A DNA stretch of 64,000 nt from Thioalkalivibrio sp. K90mix (GTDB lineage: Bacteria > Pseudomonadota > Gammaproteobacteria > Ectothiorhodospirales > Ectothiorhodospiraceae). Shown here piece by piece: positions 47,282 to 58,070 of the stretch (position 1 is its first letter; each line of letters starts with the position of its first letter). The stretch covers positions 1,977,501 to 2,041,500 of the forward strand of contig NC_013889.1 of assembly GCF_000025545.1 (NCBI RefSeq), written 5' to 3'. The notes beneath the pieces are model-generated. The model worked only from the letters and a program-made list of their open reading frames with translations, had not been told where the DNA came from and did not search any database. A program made the translations under genes and the position numbers.

Positions 47282-48378
47282 TCGAGCGCCACGTGTTACA
47301 GGAAGCCATCGACAACCGTCGCGCCGAGGCCCTGACCTTTGACGAGCTGGAATACGCCCGGCTACTGGAGCCGGTGAACCACTACCCGCGCGGTTCCGTG
47401 GTGCTGCCGGATGGCTCGGTGGTGCCCGGATACCCGTCGATCGGGCGTATCCAGTCGCTGGAGGCCGGACTGCCAAGGCAGTTCGAGCAGCCGTTCTGGG
47501 CGGAGGAGAAGATCGACGGCTTCAACGTACGTATCCTGCGCTGGCAGGGACGCGTCTATGCGTTCAGCCGCGGCGGTTACGTCTGCGCGTTCAGTACTGA
47601 CCGGGTCGTGGACTTCATGGACCCGGTCATTTTCAATGCCGAACCCAATCTGATTCTGTGCGCGGAGATCGCCGGGCCGGATACGCCGTACCTGGAAGGG
47701 TCCACGCCCCGGGTCGCCCATGACGTGGGCTTGTTCGTATTCGATCTAATGCGCCTGGGACAGCCCGGCTTCGTGTCCCAGCCAGAGAAGTTCGCGCTGA
47801 TCGAGCGCCACGCCCTGCCCCCGGCGCCCCTGCACGGGTGGTTCACCCCGCGCGACACCCGCGCCCTCGGCGAGCTGATCCGGCGACTGGACGAGGAAGG
47901 CGCCGAGGGACTGGTGCTGAAGACCGCGGACGGGCAGCACCGGGCCAAGTATGTGACCGGGAGCTCCTGCGTCTCCGATATCCGGGTCTGCGCGGAACAG
48001 CTACTGGACCTGCCACCGGAGTATTTCACCAACCGCCTGACACGGCTCGCGATCTTCCTGTCCGAGCACCCGGATCGACACCATGCCGACCTCGATCAGG
48101 CCCTGGGCCAGGCGCTGCTGTCAGGGCTCCATGGCGCGGTCGCACAACACCGCCGGCAGGGGCATGTCGGCCATCGCTATCGCTGCCGCTTTCGCGAGCA
48201 TGCCAGCGCACTGCGTTTCATGAACCACATGCGCGCCACCGGTGGGCGCCACGTCAGCTTTGCACAGGACGCGCCGCGCCAGGAAGATGGCTACTGGCTG
48301 CTGGAGTTCGAGCGCCAGTTCGACCGCATCACGGGCACACTGGCCTCCGCCCTGGCCGGCGACCGCCAGTACGACTGA
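47278..48378 (+). CDS. ATP-dependent RNA ligase, Pab1020/Rnl3 family
   Basis: This 366-residue nucleotidyltransferase-type ligase has motif I WAEEKIDGFNVR with the adenylated lysine K78. It also has motif III-like LCAEIAGPDTPYLEG and GLFVFDLMRL, motif IV GAEGLVLKT and motif V RAKYVTGSS. A C-terminal helical region from about residue 240 fits the dimerisation domain of this mainly archaeal family. The family joins or circularises RNA ends in vitro; its bacterial substrate is unknown. Its start overlaps the phosphate transporter stop. The convergent HARP gene lies 13 bp beyond its stop. Confidence 0.88.
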   Translation: MIERHVLQEAIDNRRAEALTFDELEYARLLEPVNHYPRGSVVLPDGSVVPGYPSIGRIQSLEAGLPRQFEQPFWAEEKIDGFNVRILRWQGRVYAFSRGGYVCAFSTDRVVDFMDPVIFNAEPNLILCAEIAGPDTPYLEGSTPRVAHDVGLFVFDLMRLGQPGFVSQPEKFALIERHALPPAPLHGWFTPRDTRALGELIRRLDEEGAEGLVLKTADGQHRAKYVTGSSCVSDIRVCAEQLLDLPPEYFTNRLTRLAIFLSEHPDRHHADLDQALGQALLSGLHGAVAQHRRQGHVGHRYRCRFREHASALRFMNHMRATGGRHVSFAQDAPRQEDGYWLLEFERQFDRITGTLASALAGDRQYD

Positions 48379-48391
48379 CCCGGGTCCGGGG

Positions 48392-48982
48392 TCAGGCGCC
48401 GGGGCGCTCCGCCTCCGCGAGATTCTCCATCACCCGGCGCAGGTAGTCGGCCGTGACCAGCTTGATCCCCATGCGATTGCCCAGCTTGCGCATGCCCTCG
48501 TCGGCACTGGCCAGCTCGGCATCGAGTTCCATCGCCAGCAGGACGGCATCGACATCCTCGCGCGAATCCACCAGGCCCTTGCGCATGGCCTCGCGAAAGC
48601 GTTCGCGCAGCTGGGTGATCAGTTCCGGCTTGAGCGATTCGGCTGCACCGGCCTGGCGCGTGTGCTCCTCGGCGATGCGCAACCCCCGGTCAATGCGCGT
48701 ACGCACCTCGTCGATGAACTCGTAGAGGATGTCGCTGGGCAGCGTCAGGGCGAAGCGGCGCGGGGAACGCACCCAGACCACGGTCTCGAAATCCGCGGCC
48801 AGGGCCTCGAGATCGCGCATGCCACGAAACTCCTCGTACACCGACAACGGCATGTAGAACTCGGCCGGGCAGTCCCGCGCCAGGTGCAGGAAGGTCCGCA
48901 GGATGTCCTCCGGGTCCGCGCCAAACTGGCCCGCCACATGCGGGTTGGTGAACACGCTGGTATCCAGCACGAAGCGGCGCAT
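48392..48982 (-). CDS. HARP-type protein-only RNase P (RNA ligase partner protein)
   Basis: This 196-residue PIN-domain protein begins MRRFVLDTSVFTNP with the metal-ligand D7. The acidic group D139, D143, D145 and D161 (DSREDVDAVLLAMEL and SADEGM) follows a central helical hairpin. This matches UPF0278, the RNA ligase partner family, whose Aquifex member is the HARP enzyme that removes tRNA 5' leaders without RNA. AGGAGG stands 5 bp before the ATG. It is convergent with the RNA ligase. Whether it is the main RNase P or works beside an RNA-based one cannot be told here. Confidence 0.87.
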   Translation of the reverse strand: MRRFVLDTSVFTNPHVAGQFGADPEDILRTFLHLARDCPAEFYMPLSVYEEFRGMRDLEALAADFETVVWVRSPRRFALTLPSDILYEFIDEVRTRIDRGLRIAEEHTRQAGAAESLKPELITQLRERFREAMRKGLVDSREDVDAVLLAMELDAELASADEGMRKLGNRMGIKLVTADYLRRVMENLAEAERPGA

Positions 48983-49118
48983 CACGACCTCCTGTCGGGT
49001 TCGTTCTCCATCATCGGCGGCGGCCGGAAACCCGTCAACCAGGCCCACCGTACAATCGGCGCTGGGGGCACCCTGTGGCATAATCGCGCCTGACCTCCCA
49101 GCCATACAGGGACGACCC

Positions 49119-49970
49119 TTGGCCACCCGCGCGGAAGTGGAAAAATTCCTCGAGCGCCTGCGCTCGGATCTGGAACGCCAGCAGATCGACATCCCGACCC
49201 TGCCGGATATCTCCGTGCAGGCGCTGTTCATCGTGCAGGACGACACCAGCTCCATCGCCGATCTGGTCAACCTGATCTCTCGCGATACGGCGCTCGCCAC
49301 GCGGCTGGTGCGTCATGCCAACAGCCCTGCCTATCGGGGACTGAGCCGCTGCGCGACCATCCGGTCCGCAGTGACCCGCCTGGGGATGGAGCGGGCGCGC
49401 CAGACCATCATCGCCCTGTCGATGAAAGAGGTGTTTCAAAGCGGCAACGACGCGATCCGGCAGCGCATGGAGGCGTTGTGGAACCACAGCCTGGAGGTGG
49501 CGATCATCAGCTATCTGCTGGCCCACCGGCATCCCCACCTGGACCCGGATACCGCCCTGCTTGCCGGCCTGGTGCACGACATCGGCATGATCCCGATCCT
49601 GCGCCGCGCGGAGAAGACACCGGCGATCTACGAGGACCCGCGCGCCCTGCAGGCAGCGGCGGACGCCGCGCACGTGGCGATCGGCCGCGCAATGCTGAAG
49701 AACTGGAACTTCGAGCCGGAGATCATCCGCGCGGTCGCCGACCACGAGAATCTCCAGCGCGAACCGGAGCCCGAGTCCCCGATCAGCTACAGCGACGTCG
49801 TACAGGCCGCGAACATCGAAAGCCATGTCGGCACCCCCCACCGCCTGGCCCACATCGATCGCGAAGGGGTCGCTGCACTGCGCCGCCTGGCGCCGCGTTC
49901 GTCCAACCGGGATCTGGACTGGGAAGGCGACGCGATCGGCCTGGAACACGTCAACCAGATCATCGAGTAA
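49119..49970 (+). CDS. HDOD-domain signalling protein
   Basis: This 283-residue HDOD-only protein has the N-terminal LPDISVQALFIVQDDTSSIADL and a central helix bundle, with VHDIGMI inside. HDOD proteins regulate signalling, motility or surface behaviour by protein binding. The TTG at 49119 is chosen because GGGAC precedes it and the conserved region begins soon after; GTG at 49137 is an alternative. It is divergent from the HARP gene. Confidence 0.85.
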   Translation: MATRAEVEKFLERLRSDLERQQIDIPTLPDISVQALFIVQDDTSSIADLVNLISRDTALATRLVRHANSPAYRGLSRCATIRSAVTRLGMERARQTIIALSMKEVFQSGNDAIRQRMEALWNHSLEVAIISYLLAHRHPHLDPDTALLAGLVHDIGMIPILRRAEKTPAIYEDPRALQAAADAAHVAIGRAMLKNWNFEPEIIRAVADHENLQREPEPESPISYSDVVQAANIESHVGTPHRLAHIDREGVAALRRLAPRSSNRDLDWEGDAIGLEHVNQIIE

Positions 49971-50052
49971 GACGAGGACACCGACACCCGCTGCGGAACG
50001 CCCGCCCCCGGGCGTGGTCTTCCCTACATAGCCACTTAGGGAAGTTCCGCTG

Positions 50053-50643
50053 ATGACCCTCCAACTGGTGTACGTCAGCCGCGCGGCCTTCGCGCCTCAT
50101 GCCCATGCCGCCCAGGGTATCGAGCCCGAGGTCGGGCGGATCCTGCTGCAGTCGCGCCAGAACAACCCCCGGGCCCGCATCGTGGGCGCCCTCTATTACG
50201 GCGACGGCCACTTTTTCCAGTGCCTGGAGGGTGAACCCGAAGCGGTGTACGCGACCCTGGAGCGCATCCGCCGCGACCCGCGCCACGAAGAGATCACCGT
50301 ACTGCGCGAGCGCGAACTGGAGCGCCCCGGCTTCGGAGAGTGGTCGATGAAGTATGTACCCGCGGCCGGCGAGGTGCGCGCCCTACTGCAGCAATTCGGG
50401 CAGCGTCGGTTCGATCCCTTCGGCTTCGACGACCAGCAGATCGAGGCGATGCTGGATCTCTTGCGCAGCGGACGCGACAGCGAGCTGGAGGCGGCACCCG
50501 CGACCAGCGGAAGCACGCCTTCAACGAGCCACGCCCCGCCGGGCGATTGGCGCCGCCAGTTGGCCCTGGCGGGCTGGGTCGCGGCCGCCGTAACCGCAGG
50601 CATCGCCGGCACGGCAGGCTATCTGTTCCTGGCCGGGGCCTGA
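50053..50643 (+). CDS. BLUF blue-light receptor with C-terminal membrane helix
   Basis: This 196-residue protein has a full BLUF domain (about 2-98). The flavin-network residues match AppA by spacing: Y7, N38, Q56 and W97, in LVYVSRA, SRQNNPRAR, HFFQCLEG and EWSMK. A linker of about 60 residues leads to a hydrophobic helix at about 168-195. It should bind FAD and sense blue light at the membrane. GGGAAG precedes the ATG. Confidence 0.92.
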   Translation: MTLQLVYVSRAAFAPHAHAAQGIEPEVGRILLQSRQNNPRARIVGALYYGDGHFFQCLEGEPEAVYATLERIRRDPRHEEITVLRERELERPGFGEWSMKYVPAAGEVRALLQQFGQRRFDPFGFDDQQIEAMLDLLRSGRDSELEAAPATSGSTPSTSHAPPGDWRRQLALAGWVAAAVTAGIAGTAGYLFLAGA

Positions 50644-50672
50644 AGGAGGCCCGGTCCCTCGCGCCGCGGCGC

Positions 50673-52250
50673 CTACTCCCACTCGATCGTGGCCGGGGGC
50701 TTGCCGGAGATGTCGTAGGTCACGCGCGAGATGCCGGGGATCTCGTTGATGATCCGGCGCGAGACGTGATCGAGGAAGTCGTACGGCAGGTGCGCCCAGC
50801 GCGCGGTCATGAAATCGATCGTCTCCACCGCGCGCAGCGCGACGACGTAGTCATAGCGCCGGCCGTCGCCCATCACCCCCACCGACTTCACCGGCAGGAA
50901 GACCGCAAACGCCTGCGAGGTCTTGTCGTACAGATCGGCCTTGCGCAGTTCCTCGATGAAGATCGCATCGGCGCGGCGCAGCAGCTCGGCGTATTCCTTC
51001 TTCACCTCGCCGAGGATGCGCACGCCCAGGCCCGGCCCCGGGAACGGGTGGCGGTAGACCATCTCGGTGGGCAGACCCAGCTCGACGCCGATCTTGCGCA
51101 CCTCGTCCTTGAACAGCTCGCGCAGCGGCTCCACCAGCCCCAGCTTCATGTTCTCGGGCAGCCCGCCCACGTTGTGGTGCGACTTGATCACATGGGCCTT
51201 GCCGGTCTTGGAGTCGGCCGACTCGATCACGTCCGGGTAGATCGTGCCCTGGGCCAGCCACTGCACGTTGTCGAGCTTTGCGGCCTCCTCGTCGAACACG
51301 TCGATGAACAGCCCGCCGATCACCTTGCGCTTGACCTCCGGGTCCTCGACCCCTGCCAGCGCGCGCATGAAGCGATCCTCGGCGTCCACCCGGATCACGT
51401 TCACGCCCATGTGACGGGCGAAGGTCGCCATCACCTGATCGCCCTCGCCCAGGCGCAGCAGGCCGGTGTCCACGAATACGCAGGTCAACTGGTCCCCGAT
51501 CGCCTTGTGCAGCAGCGCACCGACCACCGAGGAGTCCACGCCGCCGGACAGGCCCAGCACCACGTGGTCGTCGCCCACCTGCTCGCGCACGCGGGCGGCC
51601 ATGTCATCGATGATGTTGTCGGCGGTCCACAGGGCCTCGCAGCCGCAGATGTCGTGCAGAAAGCGCTCGATGATGCGCTGACCCTGGGTGGTGTGGGTCA
51701 CCTCGGGATGGAACTGTACGCCGTAGAAGCCGCGCTCCGGGTCGGCCATGCCGGCGATCGGTGCGGAGTCGGTGGAAGCCATCAGGCGAAAGCCCTGCGG
51801 CAGCTCGGTCACGTGGTCGCCGTGCGACATCCACACGTCCAGCAGCCCGTAACCCTCCGGCGTGGTGTGATCCTCGATGTCGCGCAGCAGCGGCGTATGG
51901 CCGCGGGCGCGCACCTGGGCGTAGCCGAACTCGCGGCGCTCGGAGGGCTCGACCCGGCCGCCTAGCTGGGCGGCCATGGTCTGCATGCCATAACAGATAC
52001 CCAGCACCGGAACGCCCAACTCGAACACCGCTTCTTCGGCTCGTGGCGGGTGATCAATGTTCACCGACTCCGGCCCGCCCGAGAGGATAATGCCGGTGGG
52101 ATTGAACGCTCGGATGTCCGCCGCCGACATGTCCCAGGCATGCACCTCGGAGTAGACCCGGGCCTCGCGCACACGGCGGGCGATCAGCTGGGTGTACTGG
52201 GAACCGAAGTCCAGCACCAGAATGCGGTGGGCGTGAAGATCCTGGGTCAT
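50673..52250 (-). CDS. guaA: GMP synthase (glutamine-hydrolysing)
   Basis: This 525-residue enzyme converts XMP to GMP. The glutaminase site is [12 protein letters not shown] (C86) with FHPEVTHT; the ATP pyrophosphatase loop is [13 protein letters not shown]. The C-terminus ends KPPATIEWE as in the family. It lies 64 bp downstream of guaB on the same strand. Confidence 0.98.
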   Translation of the reverse strand: MTQDLHAHRILVLDFGSQYTQLIARRVREARVYSEVHAWDMSAADIRAFNPTGIILSGGPESVNIDHPPRAEEAVFELGVPVLGICYGMQTMAAQLGGRVEPSERREFGYAQVRARGHTPLLRDIEDHTTPEGYGLLDVWMSHGDHVTELPQGFRLMASTDSAPIAGMADPERGFYGVQFHPEVTHTTQGQRIIERFLHDICGCEALWTADNIIDDMAARVREQVGDDHVVLGLSGGVDSSVVGALLHKAIGDQLTCVFVDTGLLRLGEGDQVMATFARHMGVNVIRVDAEDRFMRALAGVEDPEVKRKVIGGLFIDVFDEEAAKLDNVQWLAQGTIYPDVIESADSKTGKAHVIKSHHNVGGLPENMKLGLVEPLRELFKDEVRKIGVELGLPTEMVYRHPFPGPGLGVRILGEVKKEYAELLRRADAIFIEELRKADLYDKTSQAFAVFLPVKSVGVMGDGRRYDYVVALRAVETIDFMTARWAHLPYDFLDHVSRRIINEIPGISRVTYDISGKPPATIEWE

Positions 52251-52314
52251 GAGGTCATCCGCTGGACCGGCCGGACGGCCGGTGGGGTATCGGGACCGGG
52301 CCGGGACGGCCCGG

Positions 52315-53841
<1,527 letters not shown>

Positions 53842-53843
53842 TC

Positions 53844-53873
53844 AGTATAAATTTTCCGGCTAGCTCCCGACAA
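53844..53873 (-). promoter_or_regulatory. Sigma-70 promoter of guaBA
   Basis: On the minus strand TTGTCG (53873-53868) and TATACT (53849-53844) are 18 bases apart, matching 4 and 5 of 6 consensus positions. They lie about 70 bases before the guaB start, in an AT-rich patch. Confidence 0.65.
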
Positions 53874-53968
53874 GCAGACCGGGCAAACGCCGTGCATGTC
53901 GCCCGGCAGACGCAACGTCGGCACCCTGCTACGATGACCGTCCTCGTTTCAAGCCACCGAGCCCGTTC

Positions 53969-54736
53969 ATGCCCGAGCGCATGCCCCGCCTGAGCCGCCG
54001 CCGACTGCTTGCCCTGATGCTCGCGCCCGGGCTGATCGCGATCGCCGCGGCACCGACGGCCCGCGCCAGCTGGTGGCCCTTCAACCCCGACGTACTGCGC
54101 GCGCTGACCCGCCGCCCGGATGCCTCCGATCTCACGACGGCCGAGATCATCGAAGCGGTACACGAGGCGCTGATCATCGCGAGCCACTCGGCCACCGAGA
54201 CCCTGTCCCAGCGCAACGGCTTCTTCGGCAACCCGGACGTACGCATCCCGCTCCCGGAGGTGCTCGCGACCGCCCGCCGCTCGCTGGATCGCATCGGCAT
54301 GGCAACGCCGCTGACCCAGCTCGAGGAGGGGATGAACCGGGCCGCCGAGGCCGCCATACCGGAAGCCCGCGAGCCGTTGGTACGGGCCGTGTTCGCGCTG
54401 AATCTGGACAACGCCCGCGAGATCCTCGCCGGCGACGACGACGCCGCCACACGGCATCTCGAATACCACGCACGCGCCGATATCACCGAGACGATGCGCC
54501 CGGCCATCCAGCAGAGCCTGGAGCAGGTGGAGGCCCTGGACACCTACGGTGAGCTGAAGGAGCGCATGCGCGACATCCCCTTCCTCGCGCGCGTGCGCTT
54601 CGACCCGGTCGAGCACGTCCTGGAGCATGCGGTGGAAGGCCTGTTCTTCATGCTGGCCGAGGAAGAGGCCCGTCTGCGCGCCAACCCGCAGGGACGCGGC
54701 ACCGATGTCCTGCACCGCGTGTTCCGGCGCCAGTAG
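53969..54736 (+). CDS. DUF4197 exported protein
   Basis: This 255-residue protein has an N-terminal signal with twin arginines (LSRRRLLALML) and cleavage near ARAS, so export may be by Tat or Sec. The mature helical domain matches DUF4197 (FFGNPDVRIPLPE, then PIFLARV-like IPFLARVRFDPVEHVL). Function is unknown. It is divergent from guaB and precedes xseA by 47 bp. Confidence 0.88.
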   Translation: MPERMPRLSRRRLLALMLAPGLIAIAAAPTARASWWPFNPDVLRALTRRPDASDLTTAEIIEAVHEALIIASHSATETLSQRNGFFGNPDVRIPLPEVLATARRSLDRIGMATPLTQLEEGMNRAAEAAIPEAREPLVRAVFALNLDNAREILAGDDDAATRHLEYHARADITETMRPAIQQSLEQVEALDTYGELKERMRDIPFLARVRFDPVEHVLEHAVEGLFFMLAEEEARLRANPQGRGTDVLHRVFRRQ

Positions 54737-54783
54737 CCCCTCGCCCCCCATACCCTTAAACCCACGTCCGCGAATCCCGAGCC

Positions 54784-56199
54784 ATGAGCGACGCCCCCGT
54801 ACTGACCGTCACCGAACTCAACCAGTGTGCCGACGGCCTGCTGCGCGACCGCCTGGGCCGGGTACGCGTGGAGGGCGAGGTCTCCAACCTGCGCCAGTAC
54901 GCCTCCGGCCACCAGTACTTCTCGCTGAAAGACGCGAACAGCTCGGTGAGCTGCGTGCTCTTTCGCGGGAATGCCCGCAACGCTGCCCGCTTCTCCGATG
55001 GCGACGCAGTGCAGATCCAGGGCCGCGCCGGGATCTACGCGGCACGCGGCCAGTTCCAGATCATCGTCGAGCAGCTGCAGCCGGCCGGCGAGGGCCAGCT
55101 TCTGGCGGCCTTCCAGCGCCTCAAGGAAAAGCTCGCCGCCGAGGGCCTGTTCGACCCCGAGCGGAAGAAGCCCCTCCCCCCCTGGACCCACCGCCTCGGC
55201 GTGATCACCTCCACCCAGGGCGATGTGCGGCACGATATCGAACGCACCCTGGCGCGGCGTTTCCCGCTACTGCTGCCCTTCACCCTCTACCCCACCGCGG
55301 TACAGGGCGCGCAGGCCGCCAGCCAGATCGCCGCGGCCCTGGAGCAGGCCGCCCGCGAGGGCACCGTGGACGTGATCATCCTGGCGCGCGGCGGCGGGTC
55401 GCTGGAGGATCTGCAGGCGTTCAACGAGGAGAGCGTGGCCCGCGCCATCGCCGCCTCGCCGATTCCGGTCGTGACGGGGGTCGGGCACGAGACCGATACC
55501 ACCATTGCGGACTTCGTCGCCGACCTGCGCGCCTCCACACCCACCGCGGCGGCCGAGGCGGTCAGCCCGGATGGCGCCACCCTGCGCCACCGGATCGAGC
55601 GGGCGCGCGACCGGATGACCACACTTGCGGCCCAGCGCGTTGCCCAGCACCGGCAGACGCTGAACGCCCTGTGGACCCGACTCGAGCGGCGCCACCCGCG
55701 CCAGCTGATGGAACGCAACGCACAGCGCCTGGACGACCAGCACGAGCGCCTGCAACGCGCCTGGCAGCGCCGCCACGAGCAGGCCGGCCAGCGCCTGCAG
55801 CATCTGCGCCTGCGCCTGGCCGGGGCCTCACCCGGCAATCGCATCGCCTCTGCGCGAATGCGCCTCGACCATCTGCACCAGCGTCTCGCGCGTGCCGCCC
55901 CGGCACACGACATCCGCGCGCACCGCGAGCGCCTGGCACGCCTGCACCGGGATCTCGAATACCAGATGCGCCAGGCCCTGACGATCCGCCAGCAGCGGCT
56001 GGAGGCGACGCGGCGCCAACTGAACGCCCTCGGCCCCCAGGCGGTCCTGGAGCGCGGCTATGCGATCCTGCAAACGGAAGAAGGACAGGTCCTGCGCGAC
56101 GCCGCAAGAACCGAGATTGGCGCGCCGCTGAAGGCCCGCCTGGCGCGCGGCGCACTGGAACTGAAGGTGACGGCGACGAAATCGCCCGAGGGAGACTGA
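54784..56199 (+). CDS. xseA: Exodeoxyribonuclease VII large subunit
   Basis: This 471-residue nuclease subunit degrades single-stranded DNA with XseB. The N-terminal OB fold (about 5-100) leads to the catalytic motif ARGGGSLEDLQAFNEE (about 202-217) and GVGHETDTTIADFVAD. Long coiled-coil Arg/Leu-rich helices fill the rest. Length and motifs match. It is convergent with gltX, 9 bp away. Confidence 0.96.
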   Translation: MSDAPVLTVTELNQCADGLLRDRLGRVRVEGEVSNLRQYASGHQYFSLKDANSSVSCVLFRGNARNAARFSDGDAVQIQGRAGIYAARGQFQIIVEQLQPAGEGQLLAAFQRLKEKLAAEGLFDPERKKPLPPWTHRLGVITSTQGDVRHDIERTLARRFPLLLPFTLYPTAVQGAQAASQIAAALEQAAREGTVDVIILARGGGSLEDLQAFNEESVARAIAASPIPVVTGVGHETDTTIADFVADLRASTPTAAAEAVSPDGATLRHRIERARDRMTTLAAQRVAQHRQTLNALWTRLERRHPRQLMERNAQRLDDQHERLQRAWQRRHEQAGQRLQHLRLRLAGASPGNRIASARMRLDHLHQRLARAAPAHDIRAHRERLARLHRDLEYQMRQALTIRQQRLEATRRQLNALGPQAVLERGYAILQTEEGQVLRDAARTEIGAPLKARLARGALELKVTATKSPEGD

Positions 56200-56208
56200 A
56201 AAAGCGCT

Positions 56209-57627
56209 TCAGCCCGCCTGTTCGAGCGCGACCTGCAGGCGCGCACGTACACGCTCGCGTCCCAGATACTCGAAGATACGCGGCAGCTCGGGCCCATGCG
56301 TCTGGCCGGACAGCGCTGCGCGCAACGGCATGAACAGCTTGCGCCCCTTCGCACCCGTCGCTGCGCCGACGGCCTTTGCCAGAGCCGGGAAATCCTCGGC
56401 CTCGTCCAGGGCCTCCAGGGCGGCGCGGTAGAAATCGGCACCCGCCTGCTGCAGCTCGGCGGCGGCCGCCTCGCTCACCGGGGGCGGGTCGGTGGCGAAG
56501 GCCTCCACCCAGATACGGGCGTCCTCGGCGCGGGTGATGTTGTCGCGCAACAGCCCCGCCAGTGCCGGGCGCTGGTCCTCTGACAGCTGCCCGAACACAT
56601 CGAAGTCATCGAGATAGGCCAGCAGATCGGCATCGGACAGCTGGCGCAGGGCCTCGGTCTGCCAGTGTTCCAACTGCTGCGCATCGTGGCGCGCAGCGCT
56701 GTGACCAATGCGCTCCGGGCTGAACCCGGCCGCGAGTTCCTGCGCACTCAGTAACTCGTCCGACTCGTAGCGATGCCCGAGGCGTGCCAGGTGATTAAGG
56801 ATCGCGAGCGGCAGGTAACCCGTAGTGCGCAACTCCTCGACACTGGCCGACCCATTGCGCTTGGACAACGGCGCACCGTCGTGCCCCATCACCAGCGGCA
56901 GGTGATGGTAGGCCGGCGCCGCCAGCCCCAGCGCCTCCAGCAACAGCATCTGGCGTGGGGTGTTGGCGATATGGTCCTCGCCGCGCACCACATCGGTCAC
57001 GCCCATCAGGGCGTCGTCGATCGCATTGGAGAAGAAGAAGGCGGGCGTGCCGTCGGAGCGGCGGATCACGAAATCGCCGATCTCGTCGGTCCGAAAGCTC
57101 ACCGGCCCGCGTACCCCGTCCTCGAAACGGACCGTCCGACCCAGCGGCACACGAAAGCGCAGGGTCGGCTTCTGCCCCTCGGCCGCGCGCCGCTCGGCCT
57201 CCTCCGCGCTCAGGTGGGAGCAGGTCCCCGGATAGCGCGGCGGCTTGCCCTGGGCGCGCATGCGCTTGCGTCCCCGCTCCAGCTCGGCGGGCGAGCAGAA
57301 GCAGGGGTAGGCCTGACCGGCATCAATCAACTGCTGGTAATAGCCATCGAAGATCCCGCCGCGCTCGGACTGGGCATACGGTCCGGCATCGCCACCGGCG
57401 TCAACGCCCTCGTCCCAGTCCAGCTTCAGCCAGCGCAGGTCGCGCATCAGCGCGACCACGAACTCCGGGCGCGAGCGCTCGGCGTCGGTATCCTCGATCC
57501 GCAGCAGAAAATGCCCGCCGCGCGAGCGGGCGAACAGCGCGCTGAACAACGCGGTGCGCACGTTGCCGAGGTGGAGAAGCCCGGTGGGACTGGGCGCGAA
57601 ACGGGTCTTGGTCGGCGGTGTCGTCAT
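56209..57627 (-). CDS. gltX: Glutamyl-tRNA synthetase
   Basis: This 472-residue class-I synthetase has the HIGH-type motif APSPTGLLHLGN (about 9-20) and the KMSKS-type LSKRNGSAS near 252. The ATG at 57627 fits the family start; an earlier ATG at 57636 is possible. It charges tRNA-Glu. A palindromic element begins 55 bp upstream of its start. Confidence 0.96.
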   Translation of the reverse strand: MTTPPTKTRFAPSPTGLLHLGNVRTALFSALFARSRGGHFLLRIEDTDAERSRPEFVVALMRDLRWLKLDWDEGVDAGGDAGPYAQSERGGIFDGYYQQLIDAGQAYPCFCSPAELERGRKRMRAQGKPPRYPGTCSHLSAEEAERRAAEGQKPTLRFRVPLGRTVRFEDGVRGPVSFRTDEIGDFVIRRSDGTPAFFFSNAIDDALMGVTDVVRGEDHIANTPRQMLLLEALGLAAPAYHHLPLVMGHDGAPLSKRNGSASVEELRTTGYLPLAILNHLARLGHRYESDELLSAQELAAGFSPERIGHSAARHDAQQLEHWQTEALRQLSDADLLAYLDDFDVFGQLSEDQRPALAGLLRDNITRAEDARIWVEAFATDPPPVSEAAAAELQQAGADFYRAALEALDEAEDFPALAKAVGAATGAKGRKLFMPLRAALSGQTHGPELPRIFEYLGRERVRARLQVALEQAG

Positions 57628-57681
57628 CGCGCGCATGGTAGCGGAGCACCCCGCGGGCCACCAGCCGGGCCGGCCGTGGCC

Positions 57682-57999
57682 CTAGGGAGACGCTGATTGA
57701 ATCGCACGTCCGCGTTGGCGCCCCCTGTTTTCCGAGACAAGGCGCCTCTGGCAGCGGGTAGTGGTTCTACCCGCCCGTTCTTGATGGATTCGGGGCGCAA
57801 CGCAGGATCGGGGAACAGGGGGCACCAACCCCACAAGCCATCGAAATCAGGGGCTCGGCCGCCCGTTGTTATCAGAAACGGGCGTGGGAACGGCGTTGCG
57901 GCTCCTTTGTGCAGAATGACTGCACGACAGTCACCGCGCATTAAACGCACACAAAAGCGACTCGAGCGCGGACGCGCGATTCAATCAGCGTCTCCCTAG
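57682..57999. mobile_element. MITE-like element with 33-bp terminal inverted repeats
   Basis: The termini 57682-57714 and 57967-57999 are inverted repeats with one mismatch; the outer 24 bp are perfect. Both ends carry CTAG at the edge (left CTAGGGAGACGCTG), consistent with a CTAG target duplication as made by some IS5-family elements. The 250-bp interior has further palindromes (for example GCGGGTAGTGGTTCTACCCGC-like at about 57758) and no plausible gene. It fills most of the 443-bp gap between gltX and the cyclophilin gene. Confidence 0.8.
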
Positions 58000-58070
58000 T
58001 AGCATTGCTGGCAGGGACCCCGCCTGCCGGGTACCATGGCCGCCCGACATTCATCCGGAGGGCCAGTCCC

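Noticed and set aside
49049-49083. TACAAT and CATAAT as promoters of the HDOD gene
   Set aside because: Each resembles a -10, but no acceptable -35 lies 16-18 bases upstream.
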